This document shows, one piece after another, positions 53,159 through 62,534 of a stretch of DNA of 64,000 nucleotides (position 1 is its first letter; every line of letters begins with the position of its first letter). The position numbers were made by a program, and so were the translations under genes. Location: contig CABUPH010000006.1 of assembly GCA_902493375.1 (NCBI GenBank), forward strand, positions 62,001-126,000, in the 5' to 3' direction. Origin of the DNA: an uncultured Collinsella sp. (GTDB lineage Bacteria; Actinomycetota; Coriobacteriia; Coriobacteriales; Coriobacteriaceae). The notes below the pieces were generated by a model that did not search any database, had not been told where the DNA came from, and was given only the letters and a program-made list of their open reading frames with translations.

Positions 53159-53923
53159 CTACCCCTCGATACGGCTCAAGAACTCACGCGTGCGCTGCTC
53201 GTGCGGATGGCCGATAACCTGATCGGCAGGCCCCTCCTCGACAATACGGCCGCCGTCCATAAAGACCACGCGGTCGGCAACGTCGCGCGCAAACTGCATT
53301 GCGTGCGTCACGATCACCATCGTCATATTCTGCGCGGCAAGATCCTTGATGACGCGCAGAACCTCGGCCGTCAGCTCGGGATCGAGCGCCGAGGTCGGCT
53401 CGTCAAAGAACAAGATTTCCGGGTCGAGCGCCAGGGCGCGGGCAATACTTACGCGTTGCTGCTGACCGCCCGAAAGCTCGCAGGGCACCTTGTTCTCGTT
53501 ACCCGTAAGCCCCATCTGTTCAATAAGCTCATGTGCGCGGGCCTCTGCCTGCTCGCGCGGGCGCTTAAGCACGCGAATCGGAGCGTCGGTGATGTTTTTC
53601 ATCACGGTATAGTGCGGGAACAGATTGTAGTTCTGAAACACCAGACCAAACCGCGAGCGCGCCCGCTTGGGCACATCGCCCTTCGCATAGACCGCGCCCG
53701 AACCCGCATCCGTCGCAACGGCAAGGTCACCAAACGAGAGCGAGCCTCCGTCGAGTGTCTCGAGCAGCGTGGCGCACCGCAACAGCGTGGACTTGCCGCC
53801 ACCCGAAGGTCCGATAATCGCCACGACCTCGCCACGCTTCACCTCAAGCGAGATATCCTTGAGCACCTCATTGCCGCCAAACGCCTTACGCGCGTTCGAT
53901 ATATTCATAACCGTTCCGGACAC
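53159..53923 (-). CDS. Polar amino acid ABC transporter, ATP-binding protein
   Basis: A 254-aa ATPase of the GlnQ/HisP type: Walker A GPSGGGKST, Q-loop FQNYNLFPHYTV, signature LSGGQQQRVSIARAL, Walker B ILFFDEPTSALD. The GTG at 53921-53923 with GGAGG 5 nt upstream is preferred; an ATG five codons later lacks a ribosome site. It powers the permease at 53962 and uses the lipoprotein at 54615. Last gene of a three-gene operon. Confidence 0.93.
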   Translation of the reverse strand: MSGTVMNISNARKAFGGNEVLKDISLEVKRGEVVAIIGPSGGGKSTLLRCATLLETLDGGSLSFGDLAVATDAGSGAVYAKGDVPKRARSRFGLVFQNYNLFPHYTVMKNITDAPIRVLKRPREQAEARAHELIEQMGLTGNENKVPCELSGGQQQRVSIARALALDPEILFFDEPTSALDPELTAEVLRVIKDLAAQNMTMVIVTHAMQFARDVADRVVFMDGGRIVEEGPADQVIGHPHEQRTREFLSRIEG

Positions 53924-53961
53924 AGGAACCTCCACGTGTTTGAAAAGCACAACGGGACAGG

Positions 53962-54615
53962 CTAGTCATGGTAATAGTCAAGTCGTTTCTCGGCAGCGCC
54001 TAACAGCATCTCGACTACAAAGTTAAAGACCCAGTAAATCAGTGCCGCGATCGCAAACGGTACCATGCTCACCTGCGAGGCGACCAGCGCCTTGGCCGTC
54101 GAGAACATCTCACCCACGCCAATGGCAAACGCCAGCGACGTGTCCTTGACCAGCGTGATGATCTCGTTGCCCATCGCCGGCAAAATGCGCTTGGCGACCT
54201 GCGGCATCACGATATACAGAAACGTCTGCGTGCGTGAATAGCCCAGCACCTCGGCGGCCTCGTATTGACCGCGCGGAATGGACTGCAGGCCCGAGCGATA
54301 GATCTCGGCAAAGTAACCGGCGTAGTTGATGATGAACGCCACGACGCACGCCGTCCACTTGGAATCGGGCGTGAGCGAAATGCCGAACACGTAGTACGGG
54401 GCAAAGTAGATGGCAAACATCTGCAGCATGAGCGGCGTACCGCGCATCACCGAAATGTAGATGCGCGCAATCCAGCGGAGCGGCGCAATTTTGCTCATGC
54501 GCATAAACGCCACGGGGATTCCCAGCGGAATCGACCCCAGCAGTGTCAGCACAAACAACTGCAAACTGACCAAGAATCCCTGGCCAAGCATCTGCATCAT
54601 GACCTGAATAGACAT
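53962..54615 (-). CDS. Polar amino acid ABC transporter, permease
   Basis: A 217-aa HisM/GlnP-type permease with about five membrane segments. The EAA loop reads AAEVLGYSRTQTFLYIVMPQ, the surface touched by the ATPase, and AYFAEIYRSGLQSIPRGQ precedes it. The ATG at 54613-54615 overlaps the stop of the lipoprotein gene by one base, indicating coupled translation. A TTG 5 codons upstream would overlap more and is less likely. A single permease gene implies a homodimer. Confidence 0.93.
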   Translation of the reverse strand: MSIQVMMQMLGQGFLVSLQLFVLTLLGSIPLGIPVAFMRMSKIAPLRWIARIYISVMRGTPLMLQMFAIYFAPYYVFGISLTPDSKWTACVVAFIINYAGYFAEIYRSGLQSIPRGQYEAAEVLGYSRTQTFLYIVMPQVAKRILPAMGNEIITLVKDTSLAFAIGVGEMFSTAKALVASQVSMVPFAIAALIYWVFNFVVEMLLGAAEKRLDYYHD

Positions 54616-55463
54616 TACTTGAGCACCCAATTATCGAAAGATAGACCATAGCTTGAATACTTGTCGCACAGGTCCTTGACCGTGCCGTCCTCGTAGAGAG
54701 CCTTGAGCGACTCGGCCACGGCATCGGCGGACTTGGTGTCGCCCTTCTTAAAGCCAACGGCGTAGTGCTCGCTGGACAGCGGCTCATCAAGCTGCGTATA
54801 GGCATCGGGCTTGGCGGCAAGCTGATACTGGGCAATCGAAAGGTCGCAAGCCACGGCATCGACCGCGCCGCTCTCGAGCTGCATAAAGGCCGTGTTGTAC
54901 TCGCCGATCGTGTCGAGCGTGGCAAACGTCGCCGCCAGATCCTTCTGGTCACCCTCGAGCACATCCTGCGCAGCGGAATCGGTCTGGGTAATCACGGTCT
55001 TGCCGGCAAGATCGTCCCAGCTCTTGATGCCCGCATCCTTCTTGACCACCAGCACCTGCTCGTTGAGCATGTACGGCTCGGAGAACGTGTAGTCGTCCTC
55101 GCGACCCTCCATGGTAAAGCCGTTCCAGATGCAGTTGATGGCGCCCGAGTTAAGCAGCGTGTCCTTAGCGTCCCAGTCGATGGCTTCGTATTTGACCTCC
55201 CAGCCCTGCTTATCGGCAACAGCCTTGGCCAGATCGAGATCAAAGCCGGCGTACTCGCCATCGTCGCCCACAAAGCCGTACGGAGGATAGGACTTATCAA
55301 AGCCCACCACAAGCCTCTTGGACTCCGCAGCGCCCTTCACATCCTTGGCTGCAGCGGAACCCTTATCGGCACCACCGCCGCAACCGACAAGACCAAGGCC
55401 AAGCACCGTGGCGAGCGAGCCGGCTAGACCAACAAACTGACGACGAGACATATCGGTATTCAT
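54615..55463 (-). CDS. Polar amino acid ABC transporter, substrate-binding lipoprotein
   Basis: A 282-aa extracellular binding protein. The signal peptide has a twin-arginine-like SRRQF and the lipobox LGLVGCGGG, so it is lipid-anchored. The bi-lobed SBP_bac_3 fold is shown by LVVGFDKSYPPYGFVGDDG, GFDLDLAKAVADKQGW and GRSD-like NGFTMEGREDDYTFSEPY. Residues typical for amino-acid carboxylate and amino groups are present, but the precise ligand is uncertain. First gene of the operon; GGGGGAA before the ATG at 55461-55463. Confidence 0.93.
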   Translation of the reverse strand: MNTDMSRRQFVGLAGSLATVLGLGLVGCGGGADKGSAAAKDVKGAAESKRLVVGFDKSYPPYGFVGDDGEYAGFDLDLAKAVADKQGWEVKYEAIDWDAKDTLLNSGAINCIWNGFTMEGREDDYTFSEPYMLNEQVLVVKKDAGIKSWDDLAGKTVITQTDSAAQDVLEGDQKDLAATFATLDTIGEYNTAFMQLESGAVDAVACDLSIAQYQLAAKPDAYTQLDEPLSSEHYAVGFKKGDTKSADAVAESLKALYEDGTVKDLCDKYSSYGLSFDNWVLK

Positions 55464-55807
55464 GGTATTCCCCCTTGGTGGCACTTTAGTTAGGTAAAGT
55501 GAGTCATGTAACGTTCAGAATCATACACTTTAGCGTGATAGAGCACAAGGCGAGTTTGCCCGCCGCGTGAGGGGTGTGGGGGTTAAGTTTCCTGCTCTAC
55601 AGTCCTGCGCAAGACGGAAAGCACATTAAGTGCTTTCCTTTGCGTGCGGAACTCGCGATAAACTTAATTACGCGCCGCTCCCCGCCCACGCCGGGCAAAC
55701 ATCGTTGGACTTATCACTGACATGAAATAGGCGCTTGTATATCGTCCGCTAGCTTGGCACGGTACAATGCTTTCAGATTTCAATTTGTAAATTAGTGGGG
55801 TTAATTC
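55464..55807. other. Gene-free divergent region with nested hairpin
   Basis: Between the ABC operon and rlmD. GGAAAGCAC (55616-55624) pairs with GTGCTTTCC (55630-55638) around ATTAA. Outer pairs GCGCAA/TTGCG and TTAAGTTT (55583-55590) with AAACTTAA (55661-55668) extend it. No gene is evident; promoters of both neighbours must lie here. Confidence 0.5.
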
Positions 55808-57256
55808 ATGGCAGAATCTCGTGCGGAGCGTAAGGCTCGTCGTGCTTTGATCGAGGCGGCTGAGGGGTCGAAGGAGGAGAAATCTTCTACGAAATCCAAG
55901 TCGTCTCTGGATGCGAAGGGTAAGTCGGCCAAAGGCAAGGCTAAGACCAAGCGTTCTGACTCTCGTCGAGGCGGGGATAAAGCGCCTCAGACTCGTTCCA
56001 AGCGCCCGCATAAAGATCCGGTTTCGTCTGCGCGTAAGGCTGTGGACCCCAAGTCTCCCTGTTCGATCATGAAATCTTGCGGTGGGTGCACGGCGCTCAA
56101 TCGTCCTTATAAAAAGCAGTTGGCAGCTAAGCAGGCTGCCATGGGGGAGCTTTTTGCTTCGCTTTGTGAGCGCGAGGGTATCGCCGTTGATCCTATTCGC
56201 GGTATGGGCGTCACCCTAGGCGACCCGGGTAAATATCCTGCGCCGCGCGGCTTTCGCCATAAGGCTGCCACTCCCTTTGCTCCCGGTAAGGAGGGCGCTG
56301 TCCGTTGCGGTTTCTTTGAGCGCGGCACGCACAGAATCGTTGCCGTGCCCGAATGTCCTGTCGAGGCGCCAGGCGCTCGTCAGATTCTCAACGGCATCGC
56401 ACGCGAAGCTGAGCGGCTGCATATTCCCGCCTTTAATGAGGACAAGCATCTTGGTTTGCTTCGCTATGCCGTCGTCCGCTGCGGTTGGCGTACCGACCAG
56501 GTCATGGTTACGCTCGTGACCGCCCAGCGTGACTTGCCGCATGCGCAGGAGTTCTTTGAGGCTGTCGCCGCACTCAATCCGCACATCGTCACCGTCGCCC
56601 AAAACATCAACGGACGTCCCGGCAACGCCATCCTCGGCGAGGAAACCCGCATTGTATATGGCGCCGAGTGCATGCGCGACCAGCTGCTCGGCTGCGAGTT
56701 CGATATCTCCCCCACCGCGTTCTACCAGACCAACCCGCAGCAGACCGAGCTGCTCTATCAGCTCGCGATTGACGGCATGGACCTGCAGCAGGGCGACGTA
56801 CTCATGGATGCCTATTGCGGTAGCGGAACTATCGGCCTGTGCGCAGCCAAAGCCGCCCAGGACAAGGGCGTCGGCATTATGCTGCTTGGCGTGGAGCGTA
56901 ACCACGCCGGCATTGCCGACGCACGTCGTAATGCCGAGCTCAACGGCCTCACCCGCAGCGCTTGGTTTATGGCCGACGATGCCACCGACTACATCCTAGA
57001 TGCCGCCGACAACAACGAGCGGGTCGATGTCCTTTCTATCGATCCGCCGCGCGCCGGCTCCACGCCCGAGTTCCTCGAAGCTGCCTGCGCGCTTAAGCCG
57101 CGCCGCATCACCTATATCAGCTGCAACCCCGTAACTCAAGAGCGCGACCTGCATCAGCTCCTCGACGGAGGCTATCGCCTGCTCAAGATCACGCCCGTCG
57201 ACATGTTCCCTCACACCGACCACACCGAAACCGTAGCGGTCCTCGAACGCCGCTAA
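55808..57256 (+). CDS. rlmD: 23S rRNA (uracil-5-)-methyltransferase RlmD/RumA family
   Basis: A 482-aa RNA methyltransferase. A Lys/Ser/Arg-rich tail (residues 1-75) precedes the iron-sulfur motif CSIMKSCGGC with a further Cys downstream, in place of the usual TRAM domain. The catalytic half has the SAM site DAYCGSGTIGLCAAKA, the motif LSIDPPRAGS and the catalytic Cys in TYISCNPVTQERDL. It methylates uridine C5 in 23S rRNA or tRNA; the exact base is uncertain (RlmD, RlmC or a TrmA-like role). Codon use in the first third is T-ending, unlike most of the window. Confidence 0.9.
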   Translation: MAESRAERKARRALIEAAEGSKEEKSSTKSKSSLDAKGKSAKGKAKTKRSDSRRGGDKAPQTRSKRPHKDPVSSARKAVDPKSPCSIMKSCGGCTALNRPYKKQLAAKQAAMGELFASLCEREGIAVDPIRGMGVTLGDPGKYPAPRGFRHKAATPFAPGKEGAVRCGFFERGTHRIVAVPECPVEAPGARQILNGIAREAERLHIPAFNEDKHLGLLRYAVVRCGWRTDQVMVTLVTAQRDLPHAQEFFEAVAALNPHIVTVAQNINGRPGNAILGEETRIVYGAECMRDQLLGCEFDISPTAFYQTNPQQTELLYQLAIDGMDLQQGDVLMDAYCGSGTIGLCAAKAAQDKGVGIMLLGVERNHAGIADARRNAELNGLTRSAWFMADDATDYILDAADNNERVDVLSIDPPRAGSTPEFLEAACALKPRRITYISCNPVTQERDLHQLLDGGYRLLKITPVDMFPHTDHTETVAVLERR

Positions 57257-57281
57257 CCAACCTCAGTAGATTTTTGGGACA

Positions 57282-57316
57282 AGAAAGGGGGCGACCCGCC
57301 TGGGCCGCCCCCTTCG
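57282..57316. terminator. Terminator between rlmD and the PHP gene
   Basis: GGGGGCGACCC pairs with GGGCCGCCCCC around GCCT, between convergent genes. Confidence 0.85.
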
Positions 57317-57334
57317 CTTGGTTTATAAACTCCG

Positions 57335-58156
57335 CTACATCCCATTGCGCAGATCGCACACGTCGGCTGCCGCCATCTCGCGCAGCAGCGTCTCGCGGTC
57401 GCGCGTCACGATCAAATCCAGCGGGAAGTGAATCTCGTCGAGCATCTTGCGCGCGTGATCGAGCTTGCCAATGGCCATGCCAATGTGGGCATCGGTTGAC
57501 ACGCCAATGCCCACGCCCAGCTCGGCGCAGCGCTCGGCGATCTTGCGGCATACGGCCCAATGCTCAGTGTCGACACCGTGTTCAAGACTATGGTTGTTGA
57601 TCTCGATAATCTTGTGCTTGGCCTTAGCTGCCAACAGCACCTCGTCGATATCGAACGGCACGCCCGAACGCCCCGTGTGGCCCAGCATGAACACCTTGGG
57701 GTGCTCCAGGGCATTGATATACATCTCGGTCGTCTGGGCCAGCGTCGCGCCTTCAGCAATCTGCGAATTATGCACGCTCGCAACCAAATAATCCAAATTA
57801 CGCGTAACCAAATCGAACAGCGAATGCTGACGGCTGTACGAATCGCCGGCAATATCGAGCGTGACAGGAGTGTCCTCGCCAAACAGGCTTCCGTCCAGCG
57901 AAACGATATCGGCCTCGGCACCACGCAGCACCAGCACGCCGCTCCAAATGCGCGGCCAGATATCCTGGTTGATAAAGAACTGATAACTGCGCAGGTCATT
58001 AGGGCAAGCCGTAACCATAGAGCTCAGATGGTCGGCAGATCCGAGCACCTGCAGGCCACGCTCTGCCGCCCAGTACACATTCTCCTCAATGGTCGAATAT
58101 GCATGCGCAGAGAACATCGTATGGGTATGAATGTCACAAGAAAGCAGGTAGGGCAT
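57335..58156 (-). CDS. PHP-domain phosphoesterase (YcdX-like)
   Basis: A 273-aa PHP metal-dependent hydrolase. The trinuclear-metal motifs are DIHTHTMFSAHA near the N-terminus, LGSADHLSS, SVHNSQ, LGHTGRSG, EINNHSL and VSTDAHIG. Order and length resemble YcdX, a phosphatase, and related histidinol-phosphatase-like enzymes. The start ATG at 58154-58156 follows GGAGAC. It is convergent with rlmD. Substrate unknown; histidinol phosphate is possible but there are no his genes here. Confidence 0.85.
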   Translation of the reverse strand: MPYLLSCDIHTHTMFSAHAYSTIEENVYWAAERGLQVLGSADHLSSMVTACPNDLRSYQFFINQDIWPRIWSGVLVLRGAEADIVSLDGSLFGEDTPVTLDIAGDSYSRQHSLFDLVTRNLDYLVASVHNSQIAEGATLAQTTEMYINALEHPKVFMLGHTGRSGVPFDIDEVLLAAKAKHKIIEINNHSLEHGVDTEHWAVCRKIAERCAELGVGIGVSTDAHIGMAIGKLDHARKMLDEIHFPLDLIVTRDRETLLREMAAADVCDLRNGM

Positions 58157-58321
58157 CAGGTCTCCTTATCTGGCACGGCCGTCGCTTATATTCATTGTAC
58201 GCATAGCCTTCGATAGTCGTAAAACCACTCCATCCCAAAGACACAACGTCCATGACAACGGGGTCCGGCTTAACACCAAACCCCGTTTCACGTAAAACAT
58301 TGTAGGCAGAGCGCTTTACTT

Positions 58322-59506
58322 TTAACGATACTCGTCCGCCAACTGTTTCCAAGCGGGTAGCGAATTGATAATCGTCTCGTAACTCACGCAATAGCCCAGG
58401 CGGAACCAGCCCGGCATACCAAAGCTGTCCGAGGGAACCGCAAGCAACTCATACTTCTTTGCGCGCTCGCAAAACGCATTCGCATCGGGCTCCAACGCTT
58501 TCACCCATAGGTAGAACGCGCCATCCGGCTCAACATAGGTGTAGCCATACTCCGCTAGTGCGTCGGTAAGCGCGGTGCGGTTGCGTGCATAGGCCTCAAC
58601 GTCACTCGGCTCATCGATGCAGTCGATAATTACGCGCTGGAAGAGTGCCGGTGCGCATACAAAACCCAGCGTACGGGCAGCACCCGCAACAGCCGGCATC
58701 AGACGGGCAGCCTGCGGATTGGTGTTGGGAACCAAGATCCACCCCACGCGCTCACCCGGCAGCGACAGCGACTTGGAATACGAGTAGCACACGATGGTGT
58801 GCTCGTAGATCGAGGGCACCCAAGGCACCTCGGCACCGTACACGATTTCGCGGTACGGCTCATCCGAGATGAGCATAATCGGATTCTCGGGATCGCGCTG
58901 AGCGTTGGCCTCGCGCAGAACATTGGCCAGTCGCGTCAGCGTGTCGCGCGTATATACGGCACCGGTCGGGTTGTTGGGAGAGTCGATGATGACAGCCGCC
59001 GTCTTATCGCTAATCGCCTTGAGCACGTTGTCCACGCTCAGCTGGAACGTATCCTCATCGGCGAGCGCCTCAACACACGTACAGCCGGCCTTCTCAATCC
59101 AAACGCGATACTCCGGAAAGTATGGGGCGATAACAATAACCTCGTCGCCCGGGTTCGTAACGGCGTTGAGCGTGCAGGTGAGCGAAGCCGCGGCACCCAC
59201 CGTCATAAAGACGTCTTTGCCCTCATAGTTCGTTCCAAAGCGACGGTTGAGCGATTCGGCGACGGCTGCTCGACATTGCGGCAGGCCCGGAGCGGGGGTG
59301 TAGCCGTGCAACTGGTCACTCGGCAGCTCCAGGGCCTTCTTAATCGACTCAGCCACAGCAGCGGGCGCCGGAACACTCGGGTTGCCCAGCGAAAAATCGA
59401 ATACGTTCTCCGCACCGATCTGTGCCTTGCGCTCAAGACCATAGCTAAAGATCTCGCGAATGATGGAGCTTTCCGCACCGCGAGCATACATCGTTTCGTT
59501 GATCAT
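58322..59506 (-). CDS. Class I/II pyridoxal-phosphate aminotransferase
   Basis: A 394-aa PLP enzyme of fold type I. The PLP lysine is in CYSYSKSLSLPGERVGW; cofactor residues appear in GAAASLTCTLNAV, DSPNNPTGAVYT and LISDEPYREIVYG; the substrate Arg is in FRLGYCVS. The pattern matches AspC/PatA-like enzymes with aspartate or aromatic substrates. ATG at 59504-59506 has AAGGGG upstream; the frame extends 47 codons further through an AT-rich region and the hairpin at 59567. Monocistronic. Exact substrate not determined. Confidence 0.92.
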   Translation of the reverse strand: MINETMYARGAESSIIREIFSYGLERKAQIGAENVFDFSLGNPSVPAPAAVAESIKKALELPSDQLHGYTPAPGLPQCRAAVAESLNRRFGTNYEGKDVFMTVGAAASLTCTLNAVTNPGDEVIVIAPYFPEYRVWIEKAGCTCVEALADEDTFQLSVDNVLKAISDKTAAVIIDSPNNPTGAVYTRDTLTRLANVLREANAQRDPENPIMLISDEPYREIVYGAEVPWVPSIYEHTIVCYSYSKSLSLPGERVGWILVPNTNPQAARLMPAVAGAARTLGFVCAPALFQRVIIDCIDEPSDVEAYARNRTALTDALAEYGYTYVEPDGAFYLWVKALEPDANAFCERAKKYELLAVPSDSFGMPGWFRLGYCVSYETIINSLPAWKQLADEYR

Positions 59507-59566
59507 CTGTTCCCCTTTCGCATAGGCGCTATTGTACGCTTTAGCCGAGCAAAGTGCCGCAGCAAT

Positions 59567-59626
59567 GTTGATTGGGGACAGACTTAAATGCGTGAAAACG
59601 CTCATTTTAGTCTGTCCCCAATCAAC
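59567..59626. repeat. GGGGACAG long hairpin element
   Basis: Arms of 24 nt (59567-59590 and 59603-59626) match at 23 positions, beginning GTTGATTGGGGACAGACT. Shares the GGGACAG core with the other repeat families here. Confidence 0.85.
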
Positions 59627-59650
59627 AGACGGCCCCATATCGCTCAAAAG

Positions 59651-59685
59651 AAAAAGCCTCCGCAGGTTTCCCCGCGGAGGCTTTT
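59651..59685 (-). terminator. Terminator of the tilS-hpt-ftsH operon
   Basis: AAAAAGCCTCCGC pairs with GCGGAGGCTTTT around 10 nt, with the T-run on the minus strand, just past the ftsH stop. Confidence 0.95.
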
Positions 59686-59695
59686 GCCACGGAGA

Positions 59696-61837
59696 CTATT
59701 TGTCGGCGTCGGTGTCGGCATCGGCACCGACGCCGACATGGTCATCGTCAGCATCATCGGATGCGGCTTCGGCATCCTCCTGCATGGCCGCCTGCGCAAA
59801 GGCCGCGGCATCAGCCGCCAGCTCCTCCTCGCTCATGCGAGGCGCGCGCTTCTTGGTCGGCATGCCGGCCGCCTTGGCATTGCGCTCCTCCTTGGCCGCC
59901 AGGATATCGCCCTCGCGCTCAAGGTAGGCATTCCACTCGTTGTCGAGCAGGGCGTTCACGGCGTCGCCTTCGACGGTCTCGCGCTCAAGCAGCACCTTCG
60001 CCATCAGATCGAGTTGATCGCGACGGGCATCCAAAATCTCGACCGCACGACGATGGGCTTCGCGCATGATGCGCTGAACCTCGATATCGATGCGGCGTGC
60101 CGTCTCCTCGGAGTAATCCTGGTGATCGGCGTAATCGCGACCAAGGAACACCTGATGCTGCGCCTCGCCAAACACTTGCGTGCCCAGCTCCTCGCTCATG
60201 CCCAAACGCGTAACCATCTCGCGCGCCATCTTGGTCGCACGCTCCAGGTCGTTGCTCGCGCCCGACGTGATGTCATCGCACATGAGCTCCTCGGCAACGC
60301 GACCGCCCAAGAACACGGCAAGCTCGTCGAGCATCTCGTTCTTGGTCTTAAGGAAGTGGTCCTCCTGCGGAAGCTGCAGCGTGTAGCCCAGGGCCTGACC
60401 GCGGCTGACGATCGAGATCTTATGAACCGGATCGGAGTGCTCCAGGATGTGGCCCACCAAAGCGTGACCGCTCTCGTGGTAGGCAATCGTGGTGCGCTCG
60501 GCCTCGGTCATCACGCGACCCTTGCGTTGCGGTCCGGCAATCACGCGCTCCATCGTTTCCTCGACCTCGTCCATCGAGATCACGGAACGATGACGGCGAG
60601 CGGCCAGCAACGCAGACTCGTTGAGCAGGTTCGCCAAATCGGCACCAGTAAAGCCAACGGTCATCTGGGCGAGCTTCTCAAACTTAACGTCCTCGTCCAT
60701 CGGCTTGTTCTCGGCGTGCACGCGCAAGATCTGCTCGCGGCCCTTCACGTCCGGACGGTCAACCGTAACCTGACGGTCAAAACGGCCGGGACGTAGCAGC
60801 GCGGGATCCAGAATGTCGGGGCGGTTGGTGGCGGCGATCAGGATGACCGACTCGCTCTCCTCAAAACCGTCCATCTCGACCAGCAGCTGGTTGAGCGTCT
60901 GCTCGCGCTCGTCGTGACCGCCGCCCAAGCCGGCTCCGCGCTGACGTCCCACAGCATCGATCTCATCGATGAAGATGATCGACGGGGCCTGGGACTTGGC
61001 CTCCTTAAAGAGGTCGCGCACGCGGCTGGCGCCGACGCCCACGAACATCTCGACAAAGTCAGAGCCCGAGATGCTAAAGAACGGCACGCCCGCCTCACCG
61101 GCAACGGCCTTGGCCAGCAGCGTCTTACCGGTACCCGGAGGGCCAACCAGCAACACGCCACGCGGGATCTTGGCGCCCAGCTTGCGATAGCGATCCGGAT
61201 CGCTCAAAAAGTCACGGATCTCCTCGAGCTCCTCGACTGCCTCGTCCACGCCGGCAACGTCTTCAAACTTGACCTTGGGGCGTGTGGCCTCGTTGGTCTT
61301 GGCGTTGGTCTTGCCAAACTGCATGTTCCTGTTGTTGGCGCCCATCATCTGGCGCATAAAGTAGAACATGATGGCGATAAGGGCGATCGTCGGAAGCACA
61401 CTCATCGCCAAGTCGCCCCAAAAATCGGGATCGTTGGTGTTGACGATGTACTTGGTATCGGGGTGCTCCGCCATGAGCTCGGCAAGCGAATCGGAGCCGA
61501 CATAGGTCGAGGAGAAGCTCTTGAGCTCGCTCGTATCGCCCTTGTCCTTCTTCGTCTTCCAGTAATGACCCGTCACGCTTCCGTCTTGAACCGTATAGGT
61601 CAGATCTTCGACGCGATCCTGCTTGATGGCGCTCACCATCTCGCTCGTCGCGAGCTTAACGGTATTGCTGGAATTGGCAAAGCCGGAGCCCATGTTAAAG
61701 AAGGCGTAGCCCAGAAGCGCGCAAGCCAAAATAAAATACAGCCAGCCCGTACGCGTGGGCTTCTTGCCTCCGGGCATCCCCGGGATCTTTGGGTCCCGGG
61801 GAGTCTGGGAATTGTTGTCGTTACGGTCGTCGGGCAT
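59696..61837 (-). CDS. ftsH: ATP-dependent zinc metalloprotease FtsH
   Basis: A 713-aa membrane AAA+ protease. Two membrane segments (about residues 32-50 and 142-162) enclose an extracellular domain. The AAA module has Walker A GPPGTGKT, Walker B FIDEIDAVG, pore motif FVGVGA and the second region of homology ATNRPDILDPALLRPGRFD. The peptidase has the zinc motif HESGH and downstream Asp in SNDLERAT. The C-terminal 75 residues are an acidic Ala/Asp tail. It follows hpt with a 1-nt gap. Confidence 0.97.
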   Translation of the reverse strand: MPDDRNDNNSQTPRDPKIPGMPGGKKPTRTGWLYFILACALLGYAFFNMGSGFANSSNTVKLATSEMVSAIKQDRVEDLTYTVQDGSVTGHYWKTKKDKGDTSELKSFSSTYVGSDSLAELMAEHPDTKYIVNTNDPDFWGDLAMSVLPTIALIAIMFYFMRQMMGANNRNMQFGKTNAKTNEATRPKVKFEDVAGVDEAVEELEEIRDFLSDPDRYRKLGAKIPRGVLLVGPPGTGKTLLAKAVAGEAGVPFFSISGSDFVEMFVGVGASRVRDLFKEAKSQAPSIIFIDEIDAVGRQRGAGLGGGHDEREQTLNQLLVEMDGFEESESVILIAATNRPDILDPALLRPGRFDRQVTVDRPDVKGREQILRVHAENKPMDEDVKFEKLAQMTVGFTGADLANLLNESALLAARRHRSVISMDEVEETMERVIAGPQRKGRVMTEAERTTIAYHESGHALVGHILEHSDPVHKISIVSRGQALGYTLQLPQEDHFLKTKNEMLDELAVFLGGRVAEELMCDDITSGASNDLERATKMAREMVTRLGMSEELGTQVFGEAQHQVFLGRDYADHQDYSEETARRIDIEVQRIMREAHRRAVEILDARRDQLDLMAKVLLERETVEGDAVNALLDNEWNAYLEREGDILAAKEERNAKAAGMPTKKRAPRMSEEELAADAAAFAQAAMQEDAEAASDDADDDHVGVGADADTDADK

Positions 61838-61838
61838 C

Positions 61839-62387
61839 TTACGAATAAACCTCCGGTTTCAAAATGCCCAGATACGGAAGGTTGCGATAGCGCTCGGCAT
61901 AGTCGAGGCCGTAGCCCACCACAAAGGCATCGGGGCAATGGGTTCCAACATACTTGGGCGTGATGGCCGAGACGCGGTCCTCAACGTCCTTCCACAGGAA
62001 GGCGGCGACCTCCAGAGAAGCGGGCTTGCGGCTCTCGAGGTTCTTCATCAGATACTTGAGCGTCAGGCCCGAGTCCAGAATGTCCTCGACGATCAGCACG
62101 TCGCGACCGCGAATGTCGATATCCAGGTCCTTAATGATACGCACGATACCCGAGGACTTCACACCGTCGCCATAGCTCGAAACAGCCATGAAATCGATGT
62201 TGGTCGGCAGCTCGATCTTACGCATCAGGTCGCCCATAAAGACCACGGCGCCGCGCAGGACCGCAATCAGCACCAGATCCTTACCCGCGTAGTCGCGAGT
62301 AATCTGCTCGCCTAGGCGAGAGACGATACCGTCGATATCCTCCTGCGTGAACAGAACCTTCTCGATATCCGGATGTTGAGAAGCCAT
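61839..62387 (-). CDS. hpt: Hypoxanthine phosphoribosyltransferase
   Basis: A 182-aa purine salvage enzyme that joins hypoxanthine or guanine with PRPP. The PRPP-binding loop is VLIVEDILDSGLTL, the flexible loop DFMAVSSYGDG, and base-contact motifs KYVGTHCPDAFVVGYG and DYAERYRNLPYLG are present. It lies between tilS and ftsH, the common conserved order. The gap to tilS (147 bp) holds a GCGCACGGG/GCCCGTGCGC hairpin at 62452-62482. Confidence 0.97.
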   Translation of the reverse strand: MASQHPDIEKVLFTQEDIDGIVSRLGEQITRDYAGKDLVLIAVLRGAVVFMGDLMRKIELPTNIDFMAVSSYGDGVKSSGIVRIIKDLDIDIRGRDVLIVEDILDSGLTLKYLMKNLESRKPASLEVAAFLWKDVEDRVSAITPKYVGTHCPDAFVVGYGLDYAERYRNLPYLGILKPEVYS

Positions 62388-62534
62388 GACAACCCTTTCT
62401 TGTGCTTATCGCCCACACACCGCCGTATGGACGCGAACTACACATTCTAGCAGCGCACGGGGTAAATTTACCAGCCCGTGCGCCATCAGCGCGGGAATAC
62501 CGTCAACGTCGCACAGAATAGCAGGCGTGGGACG

